Shown here: positions 35,603 to 43,790 of the stretch, one piece after another | Layout: each line of letters opens with the position of its first letter | Position numbering within the stretch: the stretch's first letter is position 1 | NCBI RefSeq assembly: GCF_000813005.1 | Contig: NZ_JSYP01000009.1 | Coordinates: forward strand, 1-64,000 | Source of the DNA: Flavobacterium sp. KMS | Lineage (GTDB): Bacteria > Bacteroidota > Bacteroidia > Flavobacteriales > Flavobacteriaceae | Direction of reading: 5' to 3' | DNA: 64,000 nucleotides | Translations under genes and position numbers: made by a program | The notes under the pieces: generated by a model | Database searches by the model: none | Seen by the model: the letters and a program-made list of their open reading frames with translations, nothing else | Told to the model about the DNA's origin: nothing

Positions 35603-36232
35603 CTAATACATTTGAGAAAGTTTTACACTTCCATTCCTGATTTTTCTTAATTCTTCATCATCCAACAACCATTCAATTGCTATAAATTTCGAACAGTCAT
35701 TTCTTAAATCAGCAACCCAGTCTATTAAAATGGCAGCACCTTCACTTTTAATTTCATCTTTAACAAGCTCTAATGTTTTAGTAAACTGCAAAGCACCTTC
35801 TCCTCTCATATCAAAAACAATATTTTTTGTTCTTGAAAAAACGGCACTTAAAGAAATCCTCTTTTTTTGACTTGTCTCAAGATTTTTCATCTTGTCTTTT
35901 TTAGTAAAAGTATCTATTTCGAAAATTTTCGATACTATTGGATTATTTACATCTGCATTTTTTTTCAAATAACTGCCTACTGTAACTGGATAAAATATTC
36001 TTCTAAAAAATGATTCTGCAAAAGGTTCTGCAAAAGTCAAATGCTTATATATCTTTACATTTTTACGATGTACTCTTCCTGTAAGAATATCTGTTAATTG
36101 TTTTTTTATTTCGTCAAAACAAGGCCCACTATACAAACAAACAACAACAAACTCCCCTTCTCTCAACTCAAAAGGTGGTATAAAGTACTGATCAGTTTTT
36201 ATTCCTTTACATTCAATTATAAGGTCTTTCAT
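35603..36232 (-). CDS. Uncharacterised ABC-ATPase-like protein lacking Walker A
   Basis: About 209 residues. The layout recalls an ABC ATPase: a start like 'DLIIECKGIKTDQYFIPPFELREGEFVVV', then 'SGPCFDEIKKQLTDILTGRV' where a Walker A loop would be. Near residue 140-160 are 'KRISLSAVFSRTKNIVFDMRG', where the signature and Walker B would be. No GxxGxGK[ST] is present, so it should not hydrolyse ATP normally. This reading is tentative, and the protein is best called hypothetical. I chose the ATG at 36230-36232, one base after the upstream gene's stop; an upstream in-frame ATG at 36253 would overlap by 20 bases. It is cotranscribed with the beta-helix/repeat protein. Confidence 0.6.
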   Translation of the reverse strand: MKDLIIECKGIKTDQYFIPPFELREGEFVVVCLYSGPCFDEIKKQLTDILTGRVHRKNVKIYKHLTFAEPFAESFFRRIFYPVTVGSYLKKNADVNNPIVSKIFEIDTFTKKDKMKNLETSQKKRISLSAVFSRTKNIVFDMRGEGALQFTKTLELVKDEIKSEGAAILIDWVADLRNDCSKFIAIEWLLDDEELRKIRNGSVKLSQMY

Positions 36233-36233
36233 T

Positions 36234-37595
36234 TTACTTGAATAAATATTCATTTAAACTAATACGTTCAAATTTAACCCTGTATTTCTCAACATAATTA
36301 CGCCACTCTTCTTTGTACTTTTCATTATTATAAATAGACGCAGCATAATCGACTATTTCTTTACTGAAATGATTTCCCAAAACAGTATCTAAATATTCTA
36401 TTCCAGAATCAACTACTTGTTTTAGAATAAATAATTTATCAATTCCATTTTCTTTGCAAGCCTTATCAAGCCATAATCCTCTTCCAATTTTTACATATTC
36501 TTTGAGCAAACTTTCGGTGATAAACGCAGAAGGAACATCATTAATATCCGGTTGATGTTTTCCGTTCTTGAAAATTAACAGAATCAATTCTTCAGAATAA
36601 TATTCTTCTGGAATTAATCTTAACATTGTTCCCTTTTCAGCAGCTTTAAAACAAAGCTCTTTTGTTATAAATTCATCCGGAATAACTTGAATTGCAAAAC
36701 CATCTTTACCAACTAATTTATCGCAGAATTCAAAAGTTATTAAGTTCTCATCAATAAATGACAAAGCATGATAGCTAATATTTAATGCCAGATTACAAAG
36801 TTCCTCGGTTTTAAATTCTTTCGGAATCAATTTAAGATCTCTATAATTTGATAAAACACGACCGCGCCAATATTCATACGTTTTTGCAGGAGGATTATTT
36901 TGTTTTAAAATCAATTCTCCAAATTCTAATTCTCGTTTTAATTCTTCGAAAGTTTCTATTAACGGATTATCAAGATGTTTTCGCAATTCTATTGAGATAA
37001 TATCTTCTCCTGAAACTTCATCGTATTCACATTCGTTTTTAGCATCAAAATCGTCTGTTTTATCATTATAATAAAACAAATCATTTTTACGCTCCGCAAA
37101 TGTTGTATAATGATCCTCTACTATAAATACTGGCGTTTCTATAAGTCCTGTGCATTTAAAATTACCATGATTATAAGAAGTCATTACAACTTCCTTTGCT
37201 TTTACATTTCCTATTATTTCGGTATAAGAACCTCCTAATAACAAACTCTGACAAGTAACATTACCATTAATATAAATGTAAGGACCATAATCACCTTCCG
37301 CATTTATAATCGTTCCATTGGTAGAGAAATCTCCGTTTATTAAAATACCTTCGATTCTTCTTGCATCAATATCTTTTAACGGTAGATTTAATACATTTGT
37401 AAGCCATTTTTTCTCTTTATCTTCATAAAGATCTAAATAGAAATTACCTTCAAAATTTACATTTCCGTTTGTTACAAGAAAGAAATCCTGATCTTCCCAT
37501 TCTTCAAAATAATCGAATCCTTCACGCTCTATCAAAAATGGATATTGTGATTTGACTTCTTTGATTGTTATTAATTTAAAATCTAACTTATTCAT
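36234..37595 (-). CDS. Uncharacterised protein: beta-helix-like N-terminus plus 25-residue repeats
   Basis: 453 residues with no signal peptide. Residues about 40-165 are built of short repeating strands with glycine/asparagine turns (NGNVNFEGNF, EGILINGDFSTNGTIINA, YINGNVTCQSLLLGG, EIIGNVKAKEVVM). They look like a right-handed beta-helix of the bactofilin/polymer-forming type. Residues about 265-400 hold imperfect 25-30 residue helical repeats of the form 'IPxEFxTEELCxxA', similar to DUF4116-style repeats. Function is unknown; repeat proteins of this kind are often protein-binding scaffolds or immunity-like proteins. It overlaps or abuts the following ABC-like gene. Confidence 0.7.
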   Translation of the reverse strand: MNKLDFKLITIKEVKSQYPFLIEREGFDYFEEWEDQDFFLVTNGNVNFEGNFYLDLYEDKEKKWLTNVLNLPLKDIDARRIEGILINGDFSTNGTIINAEGDYGPYIYINGNVTCQSLLLGGSYTEIIGNVKAKEVVMTSYNHGNFKCTGLIETPVFIVEDHYTTFAERKNDLFYYNDKTDDFDAKNECEYDEVSGEDIISIELRKHLDNPLIETFEELKRELEFGELILKQNNPPAKTYEYWRGRVLSNYRDLKLIPKEFKTEELCNLALNISYHALSFIDENLITFEFCDKLVGKDGFAIQVIPDEFITKELCFKAAEKGTMLRLIPEEYYSEELILLIFKNGKHQPDINDVPSAFITESLLKEYVKIGRGLWLDKACKENGIDKLFILKQVVDSGIEYLDTVLGNHFSKEIVDYAASIYNNEKYKEEWRNYVEKYRVKFERISLNEYLFK

Positions 37596-37652
37596 TTTTT
37601 ACTGCCTTATTTTAAATATATTCTAGCGTATGCATTAATAAATTAATACTAT

Positions 37653-38117
37653 CTATTTCGTATTTTCTTCTAGTTTCATTTCCATAATTGGCATGAACCT
37701 ATTTTTTATTGAAGTTTCGAATTCTCCAACTTTTACAAATCCAAGCTTCGAATAAAATGCTTCTGCATTTGGCTCAGAATCGAGTATTACTTTTTCGAAT
37801 TTACTTTCTCTAATCCTGTTTAAAAAATCGTCCATTAAGTATTTCCCGAATCCTTTTCCAATATATTCTGGTCTTATAAATAAGTTGTCCAGTATTACAT
37901 TCTGTTTTTCTTCAATAAAATAGGAATAATAACCAATGGTTAAATCTTCGCTTAGTAACTTAAACACATAATTATCTTTAATATACTCTTCGGTAATTGT
38001 TAGATTTTTATCCCATTGCAAAATCTGTTCTGCCGAATATCCCCAATATGCTTTTGACTTTTTGGTTATTTCAGTTAAGATTTCGTGGTCGATTATATTT
38101 GCTTTTTCTATTGTCAT
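37653..38117 (-). CDS. GNAT-family N-acetyltransferase
   Basis: 154-residue GNAT protein. The acetyl-CoA-binding loop is EYIGKGFGKYLMDDF (about 85-99), followed by 'VILDSEPNAEAFYSKLGFVKVGEFE', the typical motif B region with the catalytic-area tyrosine. It lies 57 bases after the start of the beta-helix/repeat gene on the same strand, upstream of it. Substrate unknown. Confidence 0.85.
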   Translation of the reverse strand: MTIEKANIIDHEILTEITKKSKAYWGYSAEQILQWDKNLTITEEYIKDNYVFKLLSEDLTIGYYSYFIEEKQNVILDNLFIRPEYIGKGFGKYLMDDFLNRIRESKFEKVILDSEPNAEAFYSKLGFVKVGEFETSIKNRFMPIMEMKLEENTK

Positions 38118-38340
38118 AACTTTTGGTTGTTTTTTAATACAACAATATTACAAAATCTTGTCATTTTACAGGAATACTAAAAACCGATACAAATTAGGAA
38201 TATTCTTTTCAAAATCAACAATCATCAGAAAAATTGTATTTTTACACCATGGGAAACAAATTACAAAATGTATCTCACAAACAAAGGCTTGTTTTCTACC
38301 GAAAACAAAAATGTAAAAGAATTTTAAATATCTTTGAACT

Positions 38341-38748
38341 ATGAGCACAGCACCAAAACCTAGACACATCGGACGAAATATAAGCCGAATCAGAGAGCTT
38401 AGAGATATGAAACAAGAAGCACTTGCTCTTGCAATTGGCACTACACAACAATCTATTTCTATTATTGAAGGAAGTGAAAGCGTTGATGACGAAAAACTAA
38501 AGGCAATTGCCGAAGCTTTGGGCGTTCCTGCTGAAGTAATAAAGAATTTTTCGGAAGAAGCTGTTTTTAATATTATTGGAAATACATATGATAATGGTTC
38601 TTCTTCTATAAATCAAAATTGCACTTTTAATCCGCTTGATAAACTTCTTGAAGCTTTTGAAGAAAATAAAAAACTTTATGAGAGATTGGTTGAAGCCGAA
38701 AAAGAGAAAGTTGCTTTTTTAGAAAAGTTGTTAAACGAGAAAAAGTAA
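38341..38748 (+). CDS. XRE-family helix-turn-helix regulator with C-terminal coiled coil
   Basis: 135 residues. The N-terminal Cro/C1-type HTH spans about 10-65 (RNISRIRELRDMKQEALALAIGTTQQSISIIEGS). The C-terminus (about 95-134) is a charged coiled coil (LLEAFEENKKLYERLVEAEKEKVAFLEKLL) joined by a Ser/Asn-rich linker. This architecture is common among flavobacteria. It lies 15 bases before a small helical gene that overlaps an AbiC-like gene, so it may regulate that operon; it also occurs on its own in other genomes (from memory). Confidence 0.88.
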   Translation: MSTAPKPRHIGRNISRIRELRDMKQEALALAIGTTQQSISIIEGSESVDDEKLKAIAEALGVPAEVIKNFSEEAVFNIIGNTYDNGSSSINQNCTFNPLDKLLEAFEENKKLYERLVEAEKEKVAFLEKLLNEKK

Positions 38749-38763
38749 ATCAAATTAAGTTTA

Positions 38764-39129
38764 ATGAAAAAATATACTGAAGCAGAGAAAAACTCACTTT
38801 ACAATACTGCAAAAGAAGAACTAACAAATTTCTCAGAATCTATAATAACAAATTATACAACTTTTTTAAAGGAATTAAAGTCAAACAAGTTAAAAAACAA
38901 AAATCAATCTGCCTTTGATGAATTACAAAAAGCAGAGAATCAAATCTCTAACTTTATTTTTATTAATTTTCCGAAAAGTGATGAGATTTTCATTAATGGG
39001 TTAGTTTATTATACGGTCGAAACATTTATTCATGTAAACTTAACTGTAGAATCTTTTAAAACACTAAAGACTCTACAAGAATTTTTTAAAAATTTCTTAA
39101 ATAGTTTTGATCAAAAAATTCATGAATAA
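38764..39129 (+). CDS. Small helical protein in the AbiC-like operon
   Basis: 121 residues, mostly helical and lysine/glutamate-rich, with no signal peptide, membrane span or known motif. It sits 15 bases after the XRE gene, and its last 8 bases overlap the ATG of the AbiC-like gene (ATGAATAA overlap), which implies coupled translation. A partner or antidote role for the downstream membrane protein is possible but unsupported by motif. Confidence 0.7.
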   Translation: MKKYTEAEKNSLYNTAKEELTNFSESIITNYTTFLKELKSNKLKNKNQSAFDELQKAENQISNFIFINFPKSDEIFINGLVYYTVETFIHVNLTVESFKTLKTLQEFFKNFLNSFDQKIHE

Positions 39130-40138
39130 ATTAAACAAATCTTTAAGCAAAAAAGAAGTATATCTAGTAATCTCAATTGCAATTGTGCTTATTGCAATTC
39201 CATATTATTCTATAAATTTTGAATCATTAGAACAAGGTAACTACGTTGCAACCATGTTATCACCACTATTAAGCTTTATTGGAAGTGTAATTGTTTACAT
39301 AACATTTAAAGCTCAGATTGAAGCAAATAAACAAGTTCAGGAACAATTTAAAATCCAAACATTTGAAAGTATATTTTTTAAAATATTAGACAATCTATCA
39401 AATCGAATTAATAATTATGAACTTACAGAATTAGATACAAATAATACACACAAAGGAACTAGAATTCTCGATTACTTTTATTCACATCTTTCTAAAGAGT
39501 GTGATTCTTTAAAATATAAGTCTGGATTACAAATCTTATTAAACTCTCCGTTTTATTTTTCTAAATTTCATTTTCAAGAGATATTCAACAAATTCAATTA
39601 TGAAAACTGGACTTCTATAAATGAAGTTGAAAAATTTTTTGAATATTCTAATGAAAAATCAAAAAAAGACTTAAAAACAAAAGCACTTAACAAAATTGAA
39701 GAAAATTGTGATCTTGAAGATTGGGAAAAATTTATTGGAGGAGTATTTGACAAATTTTTCTATCATCAAAATATTTGGTTTTTTCGCGATTATTATTCCC
39801 AATTAACCATTAGAATAAATGAAAATTATGCAACTTTTTTTGATGGTTATTTTAAAAATATAAAACTAATATTACTCCATATAGAAAAACAGACTGATCC
39901 CCAAGAATACATTGATTTTCTTACGGAACATTTAACCACATTTGAAAAAGTTTTAATTCTATTATGGATTGCAAGCGGAAAATCTGGTGATCGATTTCGA
40001 AATTTGATTAATAATTACAAACTTTTAGAAAGTTTGAATGATGTTAAAGGTATAAGACCCGCTAGAATAAATAATGAAGAACGATATAAAGACCACATAA
40101 AACAGCTACTTACTGACGAGGGATTACCTCTTTATTAA
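39122..40138 (+). CDS. Putative phage abortive-infection protein (AbiC-like)
   Basis: 338 residues. Two membrane helices near the N-terminus (VYLVISIAIVLIAIPYY and MLSPLLSFIGSVIVYITF, about 14-65) are followed by a helical linker (KAQIEANKQVQEQFKIQ) and a large cytoplasmic domain. The segments 'TFESIFFKILDNLSNRI' and 'NENYATFFDGYFKNIKLILLHIE' and the ending 'ASGKSGDRFRNLINNYKLLESL' match the putative AbiC family of membrane-tethered abortive-infection proteins. The ATG at 39122 is preferred over a TTG at 39107. It is the last gene of an XRE - small protein - AbiC run. The family assignment is from pattern memory, and anti-phage activity is inferred. Confidence 0.78.
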   Translation: MNKLNKSLSKKEVYLVISIAIVLIAIPYYSINFESLEQGNYVATMLSPLLSFIGSVIVYITFKAQIEANKQVQEQFKIQTFESIFFKILDNLSNRINNYELTELDTNNTHKGTRILDYFYSHLSKECDSLKYKSGLQILLNSPFYFSKFHFQEIFNKFNYENWTSINEVEKFFEYSNEKSKKDLKTKALNKIEENCDLEDWEKFIGGVFDKFFYHQNIWFFRDYYSQLTIRINENYATFFDGYFKNIKLILLHIEKQTDPQEYIDFLTEHLTTFEKVLILLWIASGKSGDRFRNLINNYKLLESLNDVKGIRPARINNEERYKDHIKQLLTDEGLPLY

Positions 40139-40643
40139 TTACAACCATCTTAAAAAACTTTTCTAAAACAGATTTCAATAAGTTTTTTAACTAAGCTTAA
40201 AATGGACCTTTGACCAACTTTAGAAACATCTAAAACCAAGTTCGCGTGAGGGATAGAGGCGGTATCCTTTTATGAAGCGATAGCGGAATAAAAGATATAG
40301 CCGAAAGCCCGACCCGGAGGGGCACGCCATTATTGAGATTCTAGGTTCTAAGGTTCTGAGAATCTAAGTTGCTAAGACTTTAGAAAGTTTTATTTATCCT
40401 CAATTTTGTCAATTTCGACGGAGGAGAAATCTTCGCGAGTAGCTCAACAATCTGGAGATGCTTTGTATGAGTGCCATGTGGAGATTGCTTCGCCAATTCG
40501 CTATCGCTCGTGTCTTCGTTCCTCAGAAAGACAAGTTTGTGTGAATATTGTATAGATAAATAAGAAAATTTTAATAAACCAAACCAATCTAGTATTTCTA
40601 AAATTAGTATTTTTGAGTATTCAAAGTATAAAACTAAATTAAT
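40139..40643. other. Gene-free repeat-rich spacer
   Basis: 505 bases between the AbiC-like gene and aminopeptidase P. The left part carries a dispersed GC-richer repeat (see 40243-40328). The middle has short ttctaag/tctaag words. The right part (about 40421-40530) contains degenerate pieces of the 'GGAGATTGCTTCG...TCGTTCCTC' repeat also seen at 35011-35095. An ORF on the minus strand here is not credible. Confidence 0.6.
40243..40328. repeat. Degenerate copy of a dispersed intergenic repeat
   Basis: The stretch beginning CGCGTGAGGGATAGAGGCGG and continuing through 'AAAGATATAGCCGAAAGCCCGACCC' to GGCACGCC is distinctly GC-richer than its surroundings. I recognise it as an intergenic repeat common in Flavobacterium genomes (from memory). 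It has internal complementarity (ATCCTTTTAT... against ...ATAAAAGAT). Confidence 0.55.
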
Positions 40644-41936
40644 ATGAAATATCATCAAATAAACAGCTCTCTTTTTATAAAAAATCGCGAAAAATTCATG
40701 GCTCAAATGAAGCCTAATAGTGTAGCGGTTTTTAATTCAAATGATATTTACCCAGTTAGCGCCGATAGCACATTACCTTTTGCTCAACATAGAGATATTT
40801 TTTACTTAAGTGGTGTAGATCAGGAAGAAAGTGTCTTGTTGCTTTTTCCTGATGCTCCATACGAAAATCAGCGTGAGATTTTATTTTTAAAAGAAACCAA
40901 TGACCATATTGCTGTTTGGGAAGGGGAAAAACTTACTAAACAACGCGCATTTGAAGTTTCGGGAATTAAAACCGTTTATTGGTTACAAGATTTTCATAAG
41001 ATTCTAAACGAAATGATGACTTATGCAGATACTATGTACATTAATACTAATGAGCATTATCGTGCAACTGTGGAGACTGAAACTCGTGAAGCTCGTTTTG
41101 TAAAATGGTGGAAGGAAAGATATCCAGCGCATCAGGTTGCAAAAAGCAACCCTATATTGCAACGCATTCGTTCGGTAAAAGAAAGTGAAGAAATCGATTT
41201 GATTCAGCACGCTTGTAATATTACCGAAAAAGGTTTCCGAAGATTATTGTCTTTTGTAAAACCAAATGTAACTGAATACGAAATCGAAGCAGAGCTTATT
41301 CACGAATTTATTCGTAGTCGTTCTAAAGGTTTTGCTTATACTCCGATTATTGCTTCTGGAAATAATGCAAATGTTTTACATTATATCGAGAACAATCAAC
41401 AGTGTAAAGCTGGAGATTTAATCTTGCTGGATGTTGCTGCCGAATATGCTAATTATTCTAGCGATATGTCGCGTACTATCCCGGTTTCAGGTACTTTTAC
41501 AGCGCGTCAAAAAGCCGTTTATAATGCTGTTTTACGTGTAAAAGATGAAGCTACAAAAATGCTTACTCCTGGAACACTTTGGAAACAATATCATATAGAG
41601 GTTGGAAAAATAATGACTTCGGAATTATTAGATTTAAAACTAATAGACAAAGCCGATGTACAAAACGAAAACCCTGATTGGCCAGCGTATAAAAAATATT
41701 TCATGCACGGAACTTCTCACCACATGGGATTGGACACACATGATTACGGATTATTACACGAACCGATGAAAGCTAATATGGTTTTTACGGTTGAACCTGG
41801 AATTTACATTCCTGCTGAAGGTTTTGGTATTCGATTAGAAGATAATATTGTGATTCAGGAAACTGGAGAACCATTTAATTTAATGCGTAATATTCCTATC
41901 GAAGCTGATGAAATAGAAAGCTTAATGAACGTTTAA
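40644..41936 (+). CDS. pepP: Xaa-Pro aminopeptidase (aminopeptidase P)
   Basis: Removes N-terminal residues that precede proline. The 430-residue protein has an N-terminal creatinase-like domain (1-175) and a pita-bread metallopeptidase domain (about 180-425). The five metal ligands fit the aspartates in LLDVAAEYANYSSDMSRT, the histidine in HGTSHHMGLDTHD (about 355) and the glutamates in VFTVEPGIYI and GIRLEDNIVI. No signal peptide, so cytoplasmic. A hairpin terminator follows. Confidence 0.94.
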   Translation: MKYHQINSSLFIKNREKFMAQMKPNSVAVFNSNDIYPVSADSTLPFAQHRDIFYLSGVDQEESVLLLFPDAPYENQREILFLKETNDHIAVWEGEKLTKQRAFEVSGIKTVYWLQDFHKILNEMMTYADTMYINTNEHYRATVETETREARFVKWWKERYPAHQVAKSNPILQRIRSVKESEEIDLIQHACNITEKGFRRLLSFVKPNVTEYEIEAELIHEFIRSRSKGFAYTPIIASGNNANVLHYIENNQQCKAGDLILLDVAAEYANYSSDMSRTIPVSGTFTARQKAVYNAVLRVKDEATKMLTPGTLWKQYHIEVGKIMTSELLDLKLIDKADVQNENPDWPAYKKYFMHGTSHHMGLDTHDYGLLHEPMKANMVFTVEPGIYIPAEGFGIRLEDNIVIQETGEPFNLMRNIPIEADEIESLMNV

Positions 41937-41959
41937 TTCAGTTCACTAAATTCATAAAA

Positions 41960-41990
41960 TAAACGGCTTTCAGAAATGTTAGCCGTTTTG
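41960..41990 (+). terminator. Terminator after aminopeptidase P
   Basis: Stem AAACGGCT / AGCCGTTT with a 12-base loop, followed by TGCTTTTCC. It lies about 25 bases past the stop. Confidence 0.6.
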
Positions 41991-42040
41991 CTTTTCCTTA
42001 CATAACAAACCGCTATTTTTGCAACATTAAATCTATCTCA

Positions 42041-42823
42041 TTGAAAAATATTCTTTTTAAAAATACCAATATTTCTTATTCAGACACAGGAAAAGGTACC
42101 GCAATTGTACTTCTTCATGGCTTTTTGGAAAACAAAACTATGTGGAACCACTATGTTGATGCATTCTCTAAAAATTACCGTGTTATTACTATTGATTTAT
42201 TGGGTCATGGAAAAACTGAGCCTCTAGGTTACGTTCATACCATGGAGGATAATGCCGATGTAGTTAATGAAGTTTTATCTCATCTTAATGTTAATAAAGC
42301 TATTTTTATAGGACATTCTATGGGCGGATATGTTGCTTTGGCTTTCGCCGAATTATATACCGAAAAAGTAGAAGGGTTGGTTTTATTAAATTCTACATCT
42401 AAACCTGATAGTGCAGAACGAAAGCTAAATCGAAATCGAGCTATTAAAGCCGTTAAACAAAACTATGCTGCTTTTATAGGTCTTGCCATTGGAAATTTAT
42501 TTAGCGAAAACAATAGAGAAAGACTTGCTACAAATATAGAACTCGTAAAAGAAGAAGCCTTAAAAACTCCACTTCAGGGGATAATTGCATCCTTAGAAGG
42601 AATGAAGATAAGAAAAGACAAGGAAATTATTTTACATACTAATCTTTTCCCGATGTTATTAATTTTAGGAGAAAAAGACCCTGTTTTAAATTATGAAGAA
42701 AGTATTTTACAAATAAAAAATACAAATGTATCTCTTGTTACTTTTCCTGATGGACACATGAGTTCCATAGAGAATGAAACAGAATTAACTACTGTATTAT
42801 TAGATTTTTTAAAAGGGATTTAA
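42041..42823 (+). CDS. Alpha/beta-fold hydrolase
   Basis: 260 residues. Oxyanion-hole motif LLHGFLENKTMW (about 24-35), nucleophile elbow GHSMGG (about 92-97, Ser94), acid in GEKDPVL (about 210-216) and catalytic histidine in PDGHMSSIE (about 240). The start is a TTG (42041) because no in-frame ATG gives the conserved N-terminus. The substrate is unknown; the short lid suggests a general esterase or peptidase-like enzyme. It converges with the ABC ATPase gene and overlaps its stop by 4 bases. Confidence 0.88.
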   Translation: MKNILFKNTNISYSDTGKGTAIVLLHGFLENKTMWNHYVDAFSKNYRVITIDLLGHGKTEPLGYVHTMEDNADVVNEVLSHLNVNKAIFIGHSMGGYVALAFAELYTEKVEGLVLLNSTSKPDSAERKLNRNRAIKAVKQNYAAFIGLAIGNLFSENNRERLATNIELVKEEALKTPLQGIIASLEGMKIRKDKEIILHTNLFPMLLILGEKDPVLNYEESILQIKNTNVSLVTFPDGHMSSIENETELTTVLLDFLKGI

Positions 42824-43491
42824 ATCATCTCTGGACTTAAATATCCTTTTTCGATCAGTTCGTTTTTATCTTTTAGATGATTTAATTTTCCATCTTTGAT
42901 TAAAACCAATCTTGTCGAAATACTAATTACATTTCTGTAATTATGGTCGGATATTATGATTCCCTTTTTACAGGAATTCATGATAATTAATTGATTTACC
43001 TTTTCAATCATTAAAGGAGATAATCCGTTATAAGGTTCGTCGAGCAATACAAACTTTGAAGAATTTTCTAATACCAGTTTTATTTCGAGATAACGCAATT
43101 CGCCTCCAGACAAATGCGAAATCTTTTTGTCGGTTATTACCTGTATCATTTCGTCATTACAAAACGAATCAATCCTTTCTTTTGCAATCGAAAGCCGAAT
43201 TGCTTTTTTAACAGAAAAAACATTAGGAATAAAATTATCTTGACTCAAATAACTTATTTCACTCATTAATTCCCTAGTCTTGGTTTTCATAACTCCATCA
43301 ATTCTTACAAACTTAAAATCTGCCGATATAACTCCGAAAATAATTTTAAGAAAAGTAGATTTACCCGAGCCATTTCTTCCCAGAAGCCCAATAATATCAT
43401 TTGTTTCACATTGCAAATAGACATCGGAAAGAATTATTTTCTCACCAAAAGACTTTTTAACACTATCAATTTCTAAAATATGTCTTTTCAA
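42820..43491 (-). CDS. ABC transporter ATP-binding protein
   Basis: 223-residue nucleotide-binding domain with Walker A GRNGSGKST (38-46), Q-loop Q84, signature LSGGE (127-131), Walker B FVLLDEP (147-153) and H-loop in IIISDHNYR. All catalytic residues are present. Its start overlaps the stop of a 100-residue membrane protein gene by 4 bases (ATGA-type), which itself overlaps addB. The membrane half of the transporter could be that small protein acting as an oligomer. The substrate is unknown. Confidence 0.9.
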   Translation of the reverse strand: MKRHILEIDSVKKSFGEKIILSDVYLQCETNDIIGLLGRNGSGKSTFLKIIFGVISADFKFVRIDGVMKTKTRELMSEISYLSQDNFIPNVFSVKKAIRLSIAKERIDSFCNDEMIQVITDKKISHLSGGELRYLEIKLVLENSSKFVLLDEPYNGLSPLMIEKVNQLIIMNSCKKGIIISDHNYRNVISISTRLVLIKDGKLNHLKDKNELIEKGYLSPEMI

Positions 43492-43790
43492 AATAATCTA
43501 TTTATTAGATTAAAAATGAAAATTCCAGATATTAAAAGAATAAAATTAAAGCACCAAGAATAAAACCAAAGAGCTCCTTTAGAAAGTCCATTATTGAAAT
43601 AAAATAAATACTCCTTTTTAGAATTAATTTCTTTTACCGCTAAACTTATGGCAAAACCAAAACTCACAACCGAATAATTAAAGAGAAGTAATCCTCCAAA
43701 AAGCAAAGGCAAGATACTAACAGCCAAATTAATTGCTATTGTACCTTTAAAAAACTCAAAAGCATTCCCTAACTTCTTAATTATTCTCAT
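43488..43790 (-). CDS. Small membrane protein paired with ABC ATPase
   Basis: 100 residues with three hydrophobic stretches: about 17-33 (TIAINLAVSILPLLFGG), 35-52 (LLFNYSVVSFGFAISLAV) and 73-96 (ALWFYSWCFNFILLISGIFIFNL). It has no signal peptide or recognised domain. It overlaps addB upstream and the ABC ATPase downstream by 4 bases each, so all three are translationally coupled. It is probably the membrane partner of the ATPase. Confidence 0.7.
   Translation of the reverse strand: MRIIKKLGNAFEFFKGTIAINLAVSILPLLFGGLLLFNYSVVSFGFAISLAVKEINSKKEYLFYFNNGLSKGALWFYSWCFNFILLISGIFIFNLINRLF

Noticed and set aside
40380..40706. Minus-strand ORF of 108 codons before aminopeptidase P
   Set aside because: It runs through degenerate intergenic repeats and over the start of pepP, with no family-like sequence.
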